Made by a program: the position numbers and the translations under genes
Shown here: positions 21,080 to 28,456 of the stretch, in pieces
Layout of the letters: every line of letters begins with the position of its first letter
Position numbering within the stretch: the first letter of the stretch is position 1
The notes under the pieces: model-generated
Database searches by the model: none
What the model saw: the letters and a program-made list of their open reading frames with translations, nothing else
What the model was told of the DNA's origin: nothing
Source of the DNA: an uncultured Fibrobacter sp.
Lineage (GTDB): Bacteria > Fibrobacterota > Fibrobacteria > Fibrobacterales > Fibrobacteraceae
Assembly: GCF_937877005.1 (NCBI RefSeq)
Contig: NZ_CALEFV010000048.1
Coordinates: 1 to 33,343 of the forward strand
Direction: 5' to 3'
Length of the DNA: 33,343 nt

Positions 21080-21946
21080 TTACTTGACCTGGAAGTAGTA
21101 GGTCTGCAGAGTCTTGCCATCCTGGGCGAGCTGAAGAATCTGCTTGCCAGACGGAAGAGTTCCCGTAACCTGGAACAGGTTTTCGGCCTTGTATTCCACG
21201 TTCAGAGTCGTGCCCTTGGACTTATCTACAAAGAGACCGGTCTTTTCGTCGGCGCCGAAGCCCTGGCAGTCGGAATGGTCTGCCACCTTGCCTTCCACAG
21301 CCGGATAGGAGGTCGCAACCAGCGGAGAAGTCACGGAGCTTGCGTTCACGTAGAACACATTGAGGGCTGCGTCCACGGCCAACGGAGCCGGGAGGCTAGA
21401 AACCTTGGCAGCGCCCTTGTCAGCCTTTTTCTTCTTCTTTTTGTCAGCCTTCTTGCCCGGAACCTTGGCGGCATCGGTAGCAATCGGCATGGTCAAACGG
21501 TAACCGGCAACGGATTCGCTGCAGCTCGTAGAATAGACAACCCACTGGTTATCAATCTTTTCGGGACCTTCAGTCGTACCGCTCTTGTAAAGACCCGGCT
21601 TGATCTGGTCGCTGTATTCGTACAAGGTAACGGTCAGGTTCGGGTTCTTTTCGTCGGTCGTAATCTTCTGCTGGCCAAGGATGTACTTGGAGCGACGTGC
21701 CTTGATCAGGTAGTTGCCGACAGGAACCTTTTCAAACTTGAACTTACCCTGCTGGAGGTCGGCCTTGTAGGGGTACTTCGGGTTCTGGGTACCGAAAATG
21801 GTAGAGTCCATCCAGACAGTGGGCATTTCGATTGCCTTGCCGGTAAACGGATCAAGGACTACACCGTCGATCGTGCCAGTCTTTTCGCAACCGGTCATAG
21901 CCATGGCGACGAGGGCGGCTGCGCCAATAAAGAGATGCTTTTTCAT
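21080..21946 (-). CDS. Lipoprotein of unknown function with carboxypeptidase-regulatory-like domain
   Basis: The lipobox MTGC gives a lipidated Cys at residue 20. Residues 25-110 (GTIDGVVLDPFTGKAIEMPTV... KFEKVPVGNYLIKARRSKY) resemble the carboxypeptidase regulatory-like beta-sandwich common in FCB-group surface proteins. A Lys-rich stretch (KKADKKKKKKADK, about 165-177) follows, then a second domain with no known motif. I do not recognise the function. AAGGA lies five bases before the ATG. The rpmE terminator ends only about 20 bases upstream, so there is no room for a normal promoter between them. Confidence 0.8.
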   Translation of the reverse strand: MKKHLFIGAAALVAMAMTGCEKTGTIDGVVLDPFTGKAIEMPTVWMDSTIFGTQNPKYPYKADLQQGKFKFEKVPVGNYLIKARRSKYILGQQKITTDEKNPNLTVTLYEYSDQIKPGLYKSGTTEGPEKIDNQWVVYSTSCSESVAGYRLTMPIATDAAKVPGKKADKKKKKKADKGAAKVSSLPAPLAVDAALNVFYVNASSVTSPLVATSYPAVEGKVADHSDCQGFGADEKTGLFVDKSKGTTLNVEYKAENLFQVTGTLPSGKQILQLAQDGKTLQTYYFQVK

Positions 21947-21966
21947 ACGAATCCTTTTATTATGAT

Positions 21967-21999
21967 AAAAGGCCCCCTCTAGGACAGCGGGAGCCTTTT
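21967..21999. terminator. Terminator between rpmE and the lipoprotein gene
   Basis: AAAAGGC and GCCTTTT, extended by CCC/GGG after one mismatch, enclose an 11-nt loop. On the minus strand it begins 10 bases after the rpmE stop codon. Confidence 0.75.
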
Positions 22000-22009
22000 G
22001 TGAATGAAA

Positions 22010-22312
22010 TTATTCGGCGTCTTCGGCCTTGGCAGGAGCAGCCTTGCGGGTCTTGCGCTTTGCGCCCGTGATGTTGCCAGCGAAACGCTTGTTGAAGCGG
22101 TCGATACGGCCAGCCGTATCCACGCGATGCTGCTTGCCCGTCCAGAACGGATGGGTATCAGCCGTGATTTCCAAGGAAATCACGCTATATTCAACACCAT
22201 CGATAGTCTTCTTTTCGGCGGAAGACTTCGTGGAGCGGGTGATGTATTCTTTACCCGTATTCGCATCGACGAACACGACCGGTTGATAGTTAGGGTGGAT
22301 ACCTTCTTTCAT
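22010..22312 (-). CDS. rpmE2: 50S ribosomal protein L31, type B
   Basis: L31 is a large-subunit protein that helps hold the two subunits together. The motif MKEGIHPNYQPVVFVD and the STKSSAEKKTIDG, HPFWTGKQH segments are typical of type B (YkgM/RpmE2). This form lacks the zinc-binding Cys residues, so it does not need zinc. I start at the ATG at 22312, which follows AGGAAG by about eight bases. The frame runs 13 codons further upstream without family similarity. Length is 100 residues, including a basic Ala/Lys tail (KRKTRKAAPAKAEDAE). Confidence 0.95.
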   Translation of the reverse strand: MKEGIHPNYQPVVFVDANTGKEYITRSTKSSAEKKTIDGVEYSVISLEITADTHPFWTGKQHRVDTAGRIDRFNKRFAGNITGAKRKTRKAAPAKAEDAE

Positions 22313-22348
22313 TTTTAAACTTCCTGTGAAGTAGTTGATTTTGAGAGC

Positions 22349-22379
22349 CAAAATTTAGAAAAAAACGCCATTTTGGCAA
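22349..22379 (-). promoter_or_regulatory. Candidate rpmE2 promoter
   Basis: Minus strand TTGCCA (22374-22379), 16-bp spacer, TAAATT (22352-22357) within TAAATTTTG. TTG to TAnnTTT spacing is 19. Confidence 0.5.
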
Positions 22380-22402
22380 GGGAATTAGGTATTTTTAGGA
22401 GC

Positions 22403-22996
22403 ATGAATAGAATCTTTATGGCGTTTTTAACGGCCATTTCGGCCTTTTTGACGGCCTGCGGGAACGAGACCCCCGTGGCAAAAGTCATCGTCACCGACCA
22501 GAAAATGCCCCTGACCGAGTGGCCCGACAGCATTTACATCGCCTCCCTCGACTCGATCTTGGCGCTAGAGCCCATCAAGAAAAATACCGAAACTGAAGCA
22601 AACATCAGCGTAAACACCTTCGAAGCCCCCATCTTCAAGCTACCGGGATCTGTCACAGGAAAGAAAGATACGAAGCCGAACCACGCACCCAAGTCCGCGA
22701 CCGCAAAACACGTAAGTGCCCCCTCGAATCAGTTCGACAACAGCGCAGAGCAGTTCGCCGATAGATTCGCTACAGCCTTATCCAAGTTGCAGTCCGACCC
22801 ATCAAATGCAAATCTCTACAAAGTGGTAGAGGCCAAGGAAGGCGAAGACCTGTTCAAATTGCTGAAGCGGACCTATGGGGCGGGCGCCCAAAGTCTCCCC
22901 CGATTCTACGTTATTTCGACGCTGCAGTCCGTAAATGCAGGCGTGGTGCTAGAACATTTGAACGCCGGAGATAAGGTACGGGTACCGAGAATGTAG
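22403..22996 (+). CDS. Lipoprotein with LysM-like C-terminus
   Basis: From the ATG at 22403 the protein starts MNRIFMAFLTAISAFLTACGNE, a clear lipoprotein signal with lipobox LTAC (Cys at about residue 19). A low-complexity middle region follows. The C-terminal 60 residues (YKVVEAKEGEDLFKLLKRTYG...VLEHLNAGDKVRVPRM) resemble a LysM domain: a start like Y-x-V, a helix, and an ending L-x-x-G-x-x-V-x-V-P. It may bind peptidoglycan. The start is uncertain: AGGAG lies only one base before this ATG, and the next ATG (22418) would shorten the signal peptide. The TTG at 22373 would add ten residues that do not fit a signal peptide. It converges with the FISUMP gene with a gap of seven bases and no terminator. 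Confidence 0.75.
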   Translation: MNRIFMAFLTAISAFLTACGNETPVAKVIVTDQKMPLTEWPDSIYIASLDSILALEPIKKNTETEANISVNTFEAPIFKLPGSVTGKKDTKPNHAPKSATAKHVSAPSNQFDNSAEQFADRFATALSKLQSDPSNANLYKVVEAKEGEDLFKLLKRTYGAGAQSLPRFYVISTLQSVNAGVVLEHLNAGDKVRVPRM

Positions 22997-23003
22997 CCAG
23001 GGC

Positions 23004-23684
23004 TCAGTCTTTTATACAACGTATGGAAAATCCCGAAGATTTTTGATAATAATATCGAGTTTCAACACCGCTATTGCTGAAAGAAAACACGGTCGCATAG
23101 GCCCTATTTTCATCTTCTTCTGTAGATGTCCAAAAATATGCCCGTTCTTTTATTTTAAAAAAATTACCATCATAATGTCTATCTCCCGCAGGGATAACAG
23201 AAAATCCGTAATCATCCGTGGTACTTTCGGCTACAATGCGATCAAGCCAGTATTCTTGGGATTTCAAGACTTTTCCCAAGCCTATACGTGGTTCAAGCGG
23301 TTTCTTTCCTGCATTGATAAAACGATCAATCGCATTGAACAATGTTTCAAAATCGTTTTTACTCGGCAAATGCCAACCAGGCGGACAAGCGGAATCCATT
23401 GCGGCAGACCATACGTAAAGCCTACCAAATACTTCACAATTTTCTTTTTTCTTAAGATAGCAGAAACTATTCGAATTTTTAAAGTTCAAATTTTGCGCAA
23501 ACCAAGTCTGCGAACCAATTGTAGCAGTCCTGTAAACCTGCCCATCCCTAGAATCCGTAAAAGACCCTTTTGAATGTTTAAGCGGTTCTGGAGCAGAGCT
23601 TTTTTGAGGCTTTTCCGTATCACCGCCACACGCAACAAAAAAAACTATGCACAAAGTCATCAACAAGAGAATTCTTTTTTTCAT
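23004..23684 (-). CDS. Lipoprotein with Fibrobacter major paralogous (FISUMP) domain
   Basis: The signal peptide ends in the lipobox FVAC (Cys at residue 19). Residues 40-226 form the FISUMP domain, a large family described from Fibrobacter succinogenes. The order of landmarks is FTDSRDGQVYRTATIGSQTW, AQNLNF, YVWSAAM, CPPGWHLPS, KSQEYW, GFSVIPAGDR, FWTST and the terminal SIRCIKD. The domain is related to formylglycine-generating-enzyme and C-type-lectin-like folds, but its function is unknown. It starts 20 bases after hisB with GAGG upstream, so it is probably cotranscribed with the lptD-maf-rodZ-hisB cluster. It is the strongest taxonomic marker in the window. Confidence 0.93.
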   Translation of the reverse strand: MKKRILLLMTLCIVFFVACGGDTEKPQKSSAPEPLKHSKGSFTDSRDGQVYRTATIGSQTWFAQNLNFKNSNSFCYLKKKENCEVFGRLYVWSAAMDSACPPGWHLPSKNDFETLFNAIDRFINAGKKPLEPRIGLGKVLKSQEYWLDRIVAESTTDDYGFSVIPAGDRHYDGNFFKIKERAYFWTSTEEDENRAYATVFSFSNSGVETRYYYQKSSGFSIRCIKD

Positions 23685-23704
23685 GGGAGAAAGACATCCT
23701 CAGG

Positions 23705-24289
23705 TTAAAGAACACCCTTGCTGCTAGGAATTCCCTTCACATTGCGGCTCGGAGCAATCGCCATGGCGACAGCACGGGCAAACGCCTTGAAGATTGATTC
23801 CAGACAATGATGATTATCGTGGCCGTAGAACAGTTCCACATGCAAGTTCATGCGAGCATTTTCGCAAACGCTCTTAAAGAAATGCTCAAACATGCTTGCC
23901 TCAATTCCGCCAGCAGTCGCGGCAGGCAAATTCACGTTCCAGACAAAGCCAATGCGGTTACTAAAGTCCAGACACACGCGGCTTAACGCTTCATCCATCG
24001 GAACGAAGTAAAAGCCATAACGTTCGATCCCCTTCTTGTCGCCAAGGCATTCCACCAGTGCCTGTCCAAGGACAATCGCAATGTCTTCCATGCTATGATG
24101 CATGTCGACCTCGACATCGCCCTTGCAGGCGAGGTCGAGATGAATGCCTCCATGCACCTGAAACAGGTTGAGCATGTGGTCGAGGAATCCAGATCCCGTC
24201 TCTATTTTACCCAGAGTAGAATCGTCAAGATTCAAGGACAAGGTAATATCGGTTTCGTTCGTCTTTCTTGTAATTGTCGTACTGCGCAT
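23705..24289 (-). CDS. hisB: Imidazoleglycerol-phosphate dehydratase
   Basis: HisB removes water from imidazole glycerol phosphate in histidine synthesis. The monofunctional 194-residue form is seen, without the phosphatase domain of E. coli HisB. Metal-binding motifs are intact: GSGFLDHML (about 37-45), DMHHSMEDIAI (about 66-76) and the FYGHDNHHCLESIFKA segment (about 152-167). No other his genes are adjacent. It lies nine bases after rodZ in an otherwise envelope-related cluster, which is an unusual place for it. Confidence 0.95.
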   Translation of the reverse strand: MRSTTITRKTNETDITLSLNLDDSTLGKIETGSGFLDHMLNLFQVHGGIHLDLACKGDVEVDMHHSMEDIAIVLGQALVECLGDKKGIERYGFYFVPMDEALSRVCLDFSNRIGFVWNVNLPAATAGGIEASMFEHFFKSVCENARMNLHVELFYGHDNHHCLESIFKAFARAVAMAIAPSRNVKGIPSSKGVL

Positions 24290-24298
24290 AAAAGACCT

Positions 24299-25288
24299 TT
24301 ATTTTACAATGAGACCGCCGTAGACACGGAAACGGGTGACACGACCAAACTTCATTTCGGGGAGCGGAGTCTCGACGCCATTCAAGAGCATCTTGGAAAT
24401 AGCCTTCGGCTCACCAATCGTCACGCACAAAGTGTCGTTCGTATTGTAAACCATCTTGACTCCCGCCCTGGAAATATTTGCTTCCTTAAGGAAGGTGTTG
24501 GCATCTTCACGACGTTTCAGTCCCACCCAGGAAAGTGCTTCGCCCGAACCGATCAACATGAAATTGGTCTTGTTCGTTTTCGGTGCGTTCGTCACTTCCG
24601 CAGTTGCGTCCTTCTTCTTGGAATCAGAAGATATGAAAATCGTCGCAGAGGCTGGTAAATCGGATTTTTTCACGGCTTCATCGACCACAGCCTGGCTTAC
24701 AGTAACGCCAAGAGAGAAAGATTTCAGCGCGGTATCGGAAACTACGGAGTCCGCAGCTATGGAATCAGCAGGAATCGCTTCGGCCCCATCCGGAATTTCC
24801 TGGGCATCTGCAGAATCTACAACCACAGCAGGCTTTTCGACAGCCGGTTCCCCAGCCTGTTTTTCAGTAGGCGAAATCAAGTTCAGAAAATGCGATGCAG
24901 CCAAAAACGCCATGATCAACAAGATGATGACAAGCGGAACAGCAAGGCTCTTTTTCTTATTTTCACCTTCGGCAAGCGGCTTAATCTTCTTGCCGCCAGA
25001 GACATCCTCAAATTCATGATCAAGACGGTTTCCACTTTCAGCGGCAAACGCGCTCAGCACGGCATGAGCATCAAGATTCAGCTTGGATGCAATTGAATTC
25101 AAATAGCCGCGAACATACGCTGCCACAGGAAAAGACTTCCATTCACCCGCCTCAATGGACTTTATATAGGAAACAGCTACCTTGGTTGCGACCGACAGCT
25201 GTTCAACAGACATTCCACGTTCGACGCGGACTCTCGCAATAAATTCGCCCAGTTTTTCATCAGGGCGTTTCTGTTCAACCGAATTCAA
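24299..25288 (-). CDS. rodZ: RodZ-like cell-shape protein (HTH, membrane helix, DUF4115)
   Basis: RodZ links the MreB cytoskeleton to the wall synthesis machinery. The N-terminal helix-turn-helix (about 10-85, ARVRVERGMSVEQLSVATK...YIKSIEAGEW) is the HTH_25 type used to bind MreB rather than DNA. After a Lys-rich linker comes one membrane helix (about 114-137). A Pro/Ala/Asp-rich periplasmic stretch and a C-terminal DUF4115-like beta domain (GSGEALSWVGLKRRED...RFRVYGGLIVK) follow. Length 329 is typical. It starts three bases after maf. mreB is not in this window. Confidence 0.88.
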   Translation of the reverse strand: MNSVEQKRPDEKLGEFIARVRVERGMSVEQLSVATKVAVSYIKSIEAGEWKSFPVAAYVRGYLNSIASKLNLDAHAVLSAFAAESGNRLDHEFEDVSGGKKIKPLAEGENKKKSLAVPLVIILLIMAFLAASHFLNLISPTEKQAGEPAVEKPAVVVDSADAQEIPDGAEAIPADSIAADSVVSDTALKSFSLGVTVSQAVVDEAVKKSDLPASATIFISSDSKKKDATAEVTNAPKTNKTNFMLIGSGEALSWVGLKRREDANTFLKEANISRAGVKMVYNTNDTLCVTIGEPKAISKMLLNGVETPLPEMKFGRVTRFRVYGGLIVK

Positions 25289-25291
25289 AAT

Positions 25292-25864
25292 TTAGACCTC
25301 AACGTTCAAATTGCGCAACATCTGCAGCGTTCGTGCCACAGGCAGTCCCACTACATTGTAATAGCAACCCCGAATCATCTTGATAAGCCGAGCACCTGCA
25401 GTTTGGATACCGTAAGCCCCCGCCTTATCCATCGGGTCCTTAGAATTTACATAATCTTCGAGTTCTTGGCAGGAATTATCCCTAAAAAACACATCCGTTT
25501 CTTCGCATTCCACCGAAAGAAGCTTTCCTCCGTGGGCAATAGCGACCCCGGTAATCACCTTATGCCCCCTTCCGTTTAGAGCCTTAAGCATGGAAAGAGC
25601 TTCCGCTTCGTCGTGCGGTTTGCCCAACGGGGTTCCATCCAAGAATACGAGCGTATCAAAACCAAGTACAATTTCACCAGGCATTTGGCGAGAAACAGAA
25701 AGGGCCTTGATCGAAGCATTTTCCTTCGGAAAATCAAGCGGATTGTTCGAAGTCGGCTTTTCGTCTTCATTCGAAACAACCACTTCGAAATTCACGCCTA
25801 TCAGCTGCAAGACTTCCCTACGCCTAGGCGAACCACTAGCCAAAATCACTTTAGTCTTTCCCAT
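25292..25864 (-). CDS. maf: Maf-family nucleoside triphosphate pyrophosphatase
   Basis: Maf proteins hydrolyse non-canonical or surplus nucleoside triphosphates such as dTTP/UTP or m7GTP. The motif LASGSPRRREVLQLIG is at about residues 9-24. The catalytic GFDTLVFLDGTPLGKPHDEAEA segment (about 70-91, Asp and Lys visible) and the DPMDKAGAYGIQ motif are complete. The form VGFDT/S-x-V with GIQ suggests the dTTP/UTP group, but this is not certain. It sits 18 bases after lptD and three before rodZ. Confidence 0.93.
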   Translation of the reverse strand: MGKTKVILASGSPRRREVLQLIGVNFEVVVSNEDEKPTSNNPLDFPKENASIKALSVSRQMPGEIVLGFDTLVFLDGTPLGKPHDEAEALSMLKALNGRGHKVITGVAIAHGGKLLSVECEETDVFFRDNSCQELEDYVNSKDPMDKAGAYGIQTAGARLIKMIRGCYYNVVGLPVARTLQMLRNLNVEV

Positions 25865-25882
25865 TACAAGATCTCCCTTATT

Positions 25883-28351
25883 CTACTGATCCGTATCCGT
25901 ACTACCCGCATTCAGTTTGATATCCGGCAAATCTCTTACGTAGATGGAGAAGCTCCATCCAGCAGCAGGCCCCGTCGGAGTCCAGCTAAAGTCAAGTTGC
26001 CAGCAATGCAACACTCGATTAAAGGTAAAACTATGCGTCACAAAACGGCCCTCGTTATAGTTATATCGAGTACTGTAAGTCATTTCCCAATTCCGCGTCG
26101 GCATCAAAGACGCACTGATGCCGGTAGAATGCGTTATTTTATCTTGGAACAAATCCTTCGCTACACGGTTGCTGCTAAAACTGTAACTATAATCCAGACC
26201 AAACGTCCACTTGAGCATCTCGTACTTTTCCATTTGCGACGGAAGACCGCCATTGAATTCTCCGCTCCAGTTAAAGCGTTTCGAAAAATCGTAGCCCCAA
26301 TAGATCAGTTCCGGTACCTGAACCTTGTGCGGATCATCGCTAAACTTGTGATAGACGCTGTGGCGCGTATTGATCGTAAAAAGATAATCAGGCAAAATCT
26401 GAAAACCAAATGAAGACGTAATATCCGAGAACTGAAGTGAATCTGCGGCAAAGTTATAGGAAACACTATGACGCGTGGTCAGGAGACGCCTTGTACCATA
26501 CTGATCTTCGACCGCTGTCGCCGAATCACCCTTAGTCGTATCGGCCGCATGTCCCACGACCTTAAGGTACTTGATATCAAAATCATTATTCAAGCCAAAA
26601 CCGACCGTTTTCTGTTCAACCTGATAAGGGGTCTGACTCAAGAGAGGATGCGGAGCAAACTTCTTCACGGTATCAATTTCAGGTGCATAGGTATAAGAAA
26701 TACTCGGAGAAAGTACATGACGGGCACCCGTAAATCGTCCTATTTCTGGGACCCAGATTCCATAAAGCTTGGTATCCGCCGTAATACTGTAATTATGGTT
26801 GTAAGCCACTTCACCGTAACTGTCGTGTTCCGGATCAAGGCTCATGAACCGTTTACGGTACTTGAGAGAATCCTCAGGATTTATCCAACCTGTTCCTGTC
26901 CAGTACCCAGTAAACGTTGCTTTAGGCGTAACATTAATGACATCGAACAGCGACCCGGAATAATCCAGAGAATAAGTTCCCGTATAACCAACATATTCAG
27001 CCGTTGTATCGACAGCATTGACCGTATCGCGTGCCCGACGGGTATAGTAGTTAAAATGGTTATTAAAGTTGTAGTTGAACTTTTCCATGTACGACTCAAA
27101 AGAGCCGTCATCATATGCCTCATCATCTTCGTCTATTTCGAAGGTAAAAAGCTGGCCGCTCATTCGATACTGAATATCGGGCAGTTGACGTTCCAGCATA
27201 TCCGTCACCAGGTTATGCGACTGACTCGCCTTCACGGTCAGACTTTTGTTAGTCCCGATCTTGCCAGAATAGGTTAATTGAGCATTGGCCTGCTGGTTTA
27301 AGATCGTTTCCGCATCCAAGGCCTTATCTTTGCGGATACTCTGGCTACTCACGAAAGAACCTGAGCCGCTCAAAGTATGCTTTGCATCGGGGGTTAGATT
27401 CTGGTTGTGGCTAAAATTGATGTCATAGCCACTATTCGCCATGTCGAACTCCTCGAGATAGGCCTTATAAGAAACATTTCCGTCAAGCACATAGCGTTTC
27501 TTGTATCGCACTTCACCCGTCACCGTAGACCTTTCAAAACGAGCTTCTTCGCCTTCGATAATGTCGCCCTTCAATGTCGCATCCCAATAGTCATTCGGTG
27601 CATAATAGAACCCGATATTGCTCATGTAGTAGCCCTGCTTCTGGTCGCCACCGAACTTAGGGGTCAAGAGGCCCGACTTGCGGCCACTTTTGAGTGGAGC
27701 GACAATCATCGGTAGAACCGCCACAGGCACATCGGCAATGTTTAGAACCACCGGGCGTGCAGTAATCGTCTCCTTCGGCTTGACAACCATGCGTCGACCA
27801 TAAAAATAGAAGTGCTGATGGGTAGAATCATTACAGGTGCTGAAGTCGCCGCGGGCAATCTGGATTCGTTGGTCAGGCAACCTACGTACCTCCATACCGT
27901 TCAGTTGCTGGTTGTCCTGATAAGTGGTCGCATAGTAGATTTCGCCTATTCGGCTTTTCATGTTATACTTGAGCCGCATTCCCGAAAGGGAGGGATTCTT
28001 GGATTCTCGAAGCACCGGGTCACCACTCGCCGCCAAGACACTGTTTTCCTGATCGAACCAGATCGTATCTGCATCCAGTGTCGCCGTGCGATACTTCAGC
28101 TGAGCGCCATTATTTAGGTTGAAGGTTGACTTATCAACATCGTACACCAAGTCAACGGCATGATATTCAATCGTATCCACCCCGGTCGTATCATTCATCC
28201 AGTCAACTTCGGTCGTATCCTCCTCTTCTTGAACCCTTTCTTCGAGTTCAAAGCGAGTCATCTCCTGACCGAATGCGGCAGGAGCGGCTAAGAATACCAG
28301 CCATAACGCCAAAAAGGCCCAAAGAAGCCTATGGGTTCTAGATAAAATCAC
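25883..28351 (-). CDS. lptD: LPS-assembly outer-membrane protein LptD
   Basis: LptD is the outer-membrane barrel that inserts lipopolysaccharide with LptE. The 822-residue protein has a signal peptide (cut near residue 28), an N-terminal OstA-like jellyroll (about 68-200, with TATLDADTIWFDQENSVLAASGDP) and a long beta-barrel. The barrel contains the LptD signature VLPMIVAPLKSGRKSGLLTPKFG. The strand-rich C-terminus ends YVRDLPDIKLN. The start codon is GTG and no ribosome binding site is visible; a TAAATT box ends ten bases upstream. It is the first gene of the lptD-maf-rodZ-hisB-FISUMP cluster. lptE and lptA are not in the window. Confidence 0.9.
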   Translation of the reverse strand: MILSRTHRLLWAFLALWLVFLAAPAAFGQEMTRFELEERVQEEEDTTEVDWMNDTTGVDTIEYHAVDLVYDVDKSTFNLNNGAQLKYRTATLDADTIWFDQENSVLAASGDPVLRESKNPSLSGMRLKYNMKSRIGEIYYATTYQDNQQLNGMEVRRLPDQRIQIARGDFSTCNDSTHQHFYFYGRRMVVKPKETITARPVVLNIADVPVAVLPMIVAPLKSGRKSGLLTPKFGGDQKQGYYMSNIGFYYAPNDYWDATLKGDIIEGEEARFERSTVTGEVRYKKRYVLDGNVSYKAYLEEFDMANSGYDINFSHNQNLTPDAKHTLSGSGSFVSSQSIRKDKALDAETILNQQANAQLTYSGKIGTNKSLTVKASQSHNLVTDMLERQLPDIQYRMSGQLFTFEIDEDDEAYDDGSFESYMEKFNYNFNNHFNYYTRRARDTVNAVDTTAEYVGYTGTYSLDYSGSLFDVINVTPKATFTGYWTGTGWINPEDSLKYRKRFMSLDPEHDSYGEVAYNHNYSITADTKLYGIWVPEIGRFTGARHVLSPSISYTYAPEIDTVKKFAPHPLLSQTPYQVEQKTVGFGLNNDFDIKYLKVVGHAADTTKGDSATAVEDQYGTRRLLTTRHSVSYNFAADSLQFSDITSSFGFQILPDYLFTINTRHSVYHKFSDDPHKVQVPELIYWGYDFSKRFNWSGEFNGGLPSQMEKYEMLKWTFGLDYSYSFSSNRVAKDLFQDKITHSTGISASLMPTRNWEMTYSTRYNYNEGRFVTHSFTFNRVLHCWQLDFSWTPTGPAAGWSFSIYVRDLPDIKLNAGSTDTDQ

Positions 28352-28387
28352 GTTGGCGCATAATTTAGCAAAAAGACCTATAGAAAA

Positions 28388-28415
28388 GGGACTCCCTACA
28401 TATATTTGGAGTCCC
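28388..28415. other. Hairpin upstream of lptD
   Basis: GGGACTCC and GGAGTCCC form a perfect 8-bp stem with a 12-nt loop, followed on the minus strand by TTTTC. It lies about 37 bases before the lptD start and after the cotH terminator. It may be a second terminator or a leader structure. Confidence 0.55.
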
Positions 28416-28422
28416 CTTACAC

Positions 28423-28449
28423 AAAAAAAAGCCCCTCATGCGGGCTTTT
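28423..28449 (-). terminator. Terminator of the CotH-family gene
   Basis: AAAAGCCC and GGGCTTTT enclose a 7-nt loop, and the minus-strand U-run is eight long. Confidence 0.9.
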
Positions 28450-28456
28450 ATACAAA

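Noticed and set aside
22313..22351. Upstream start for L31 (22351)
   Set aside because: The extra 13 residues are not in the L31 family and the internal ATG has AGGAAG upstream.
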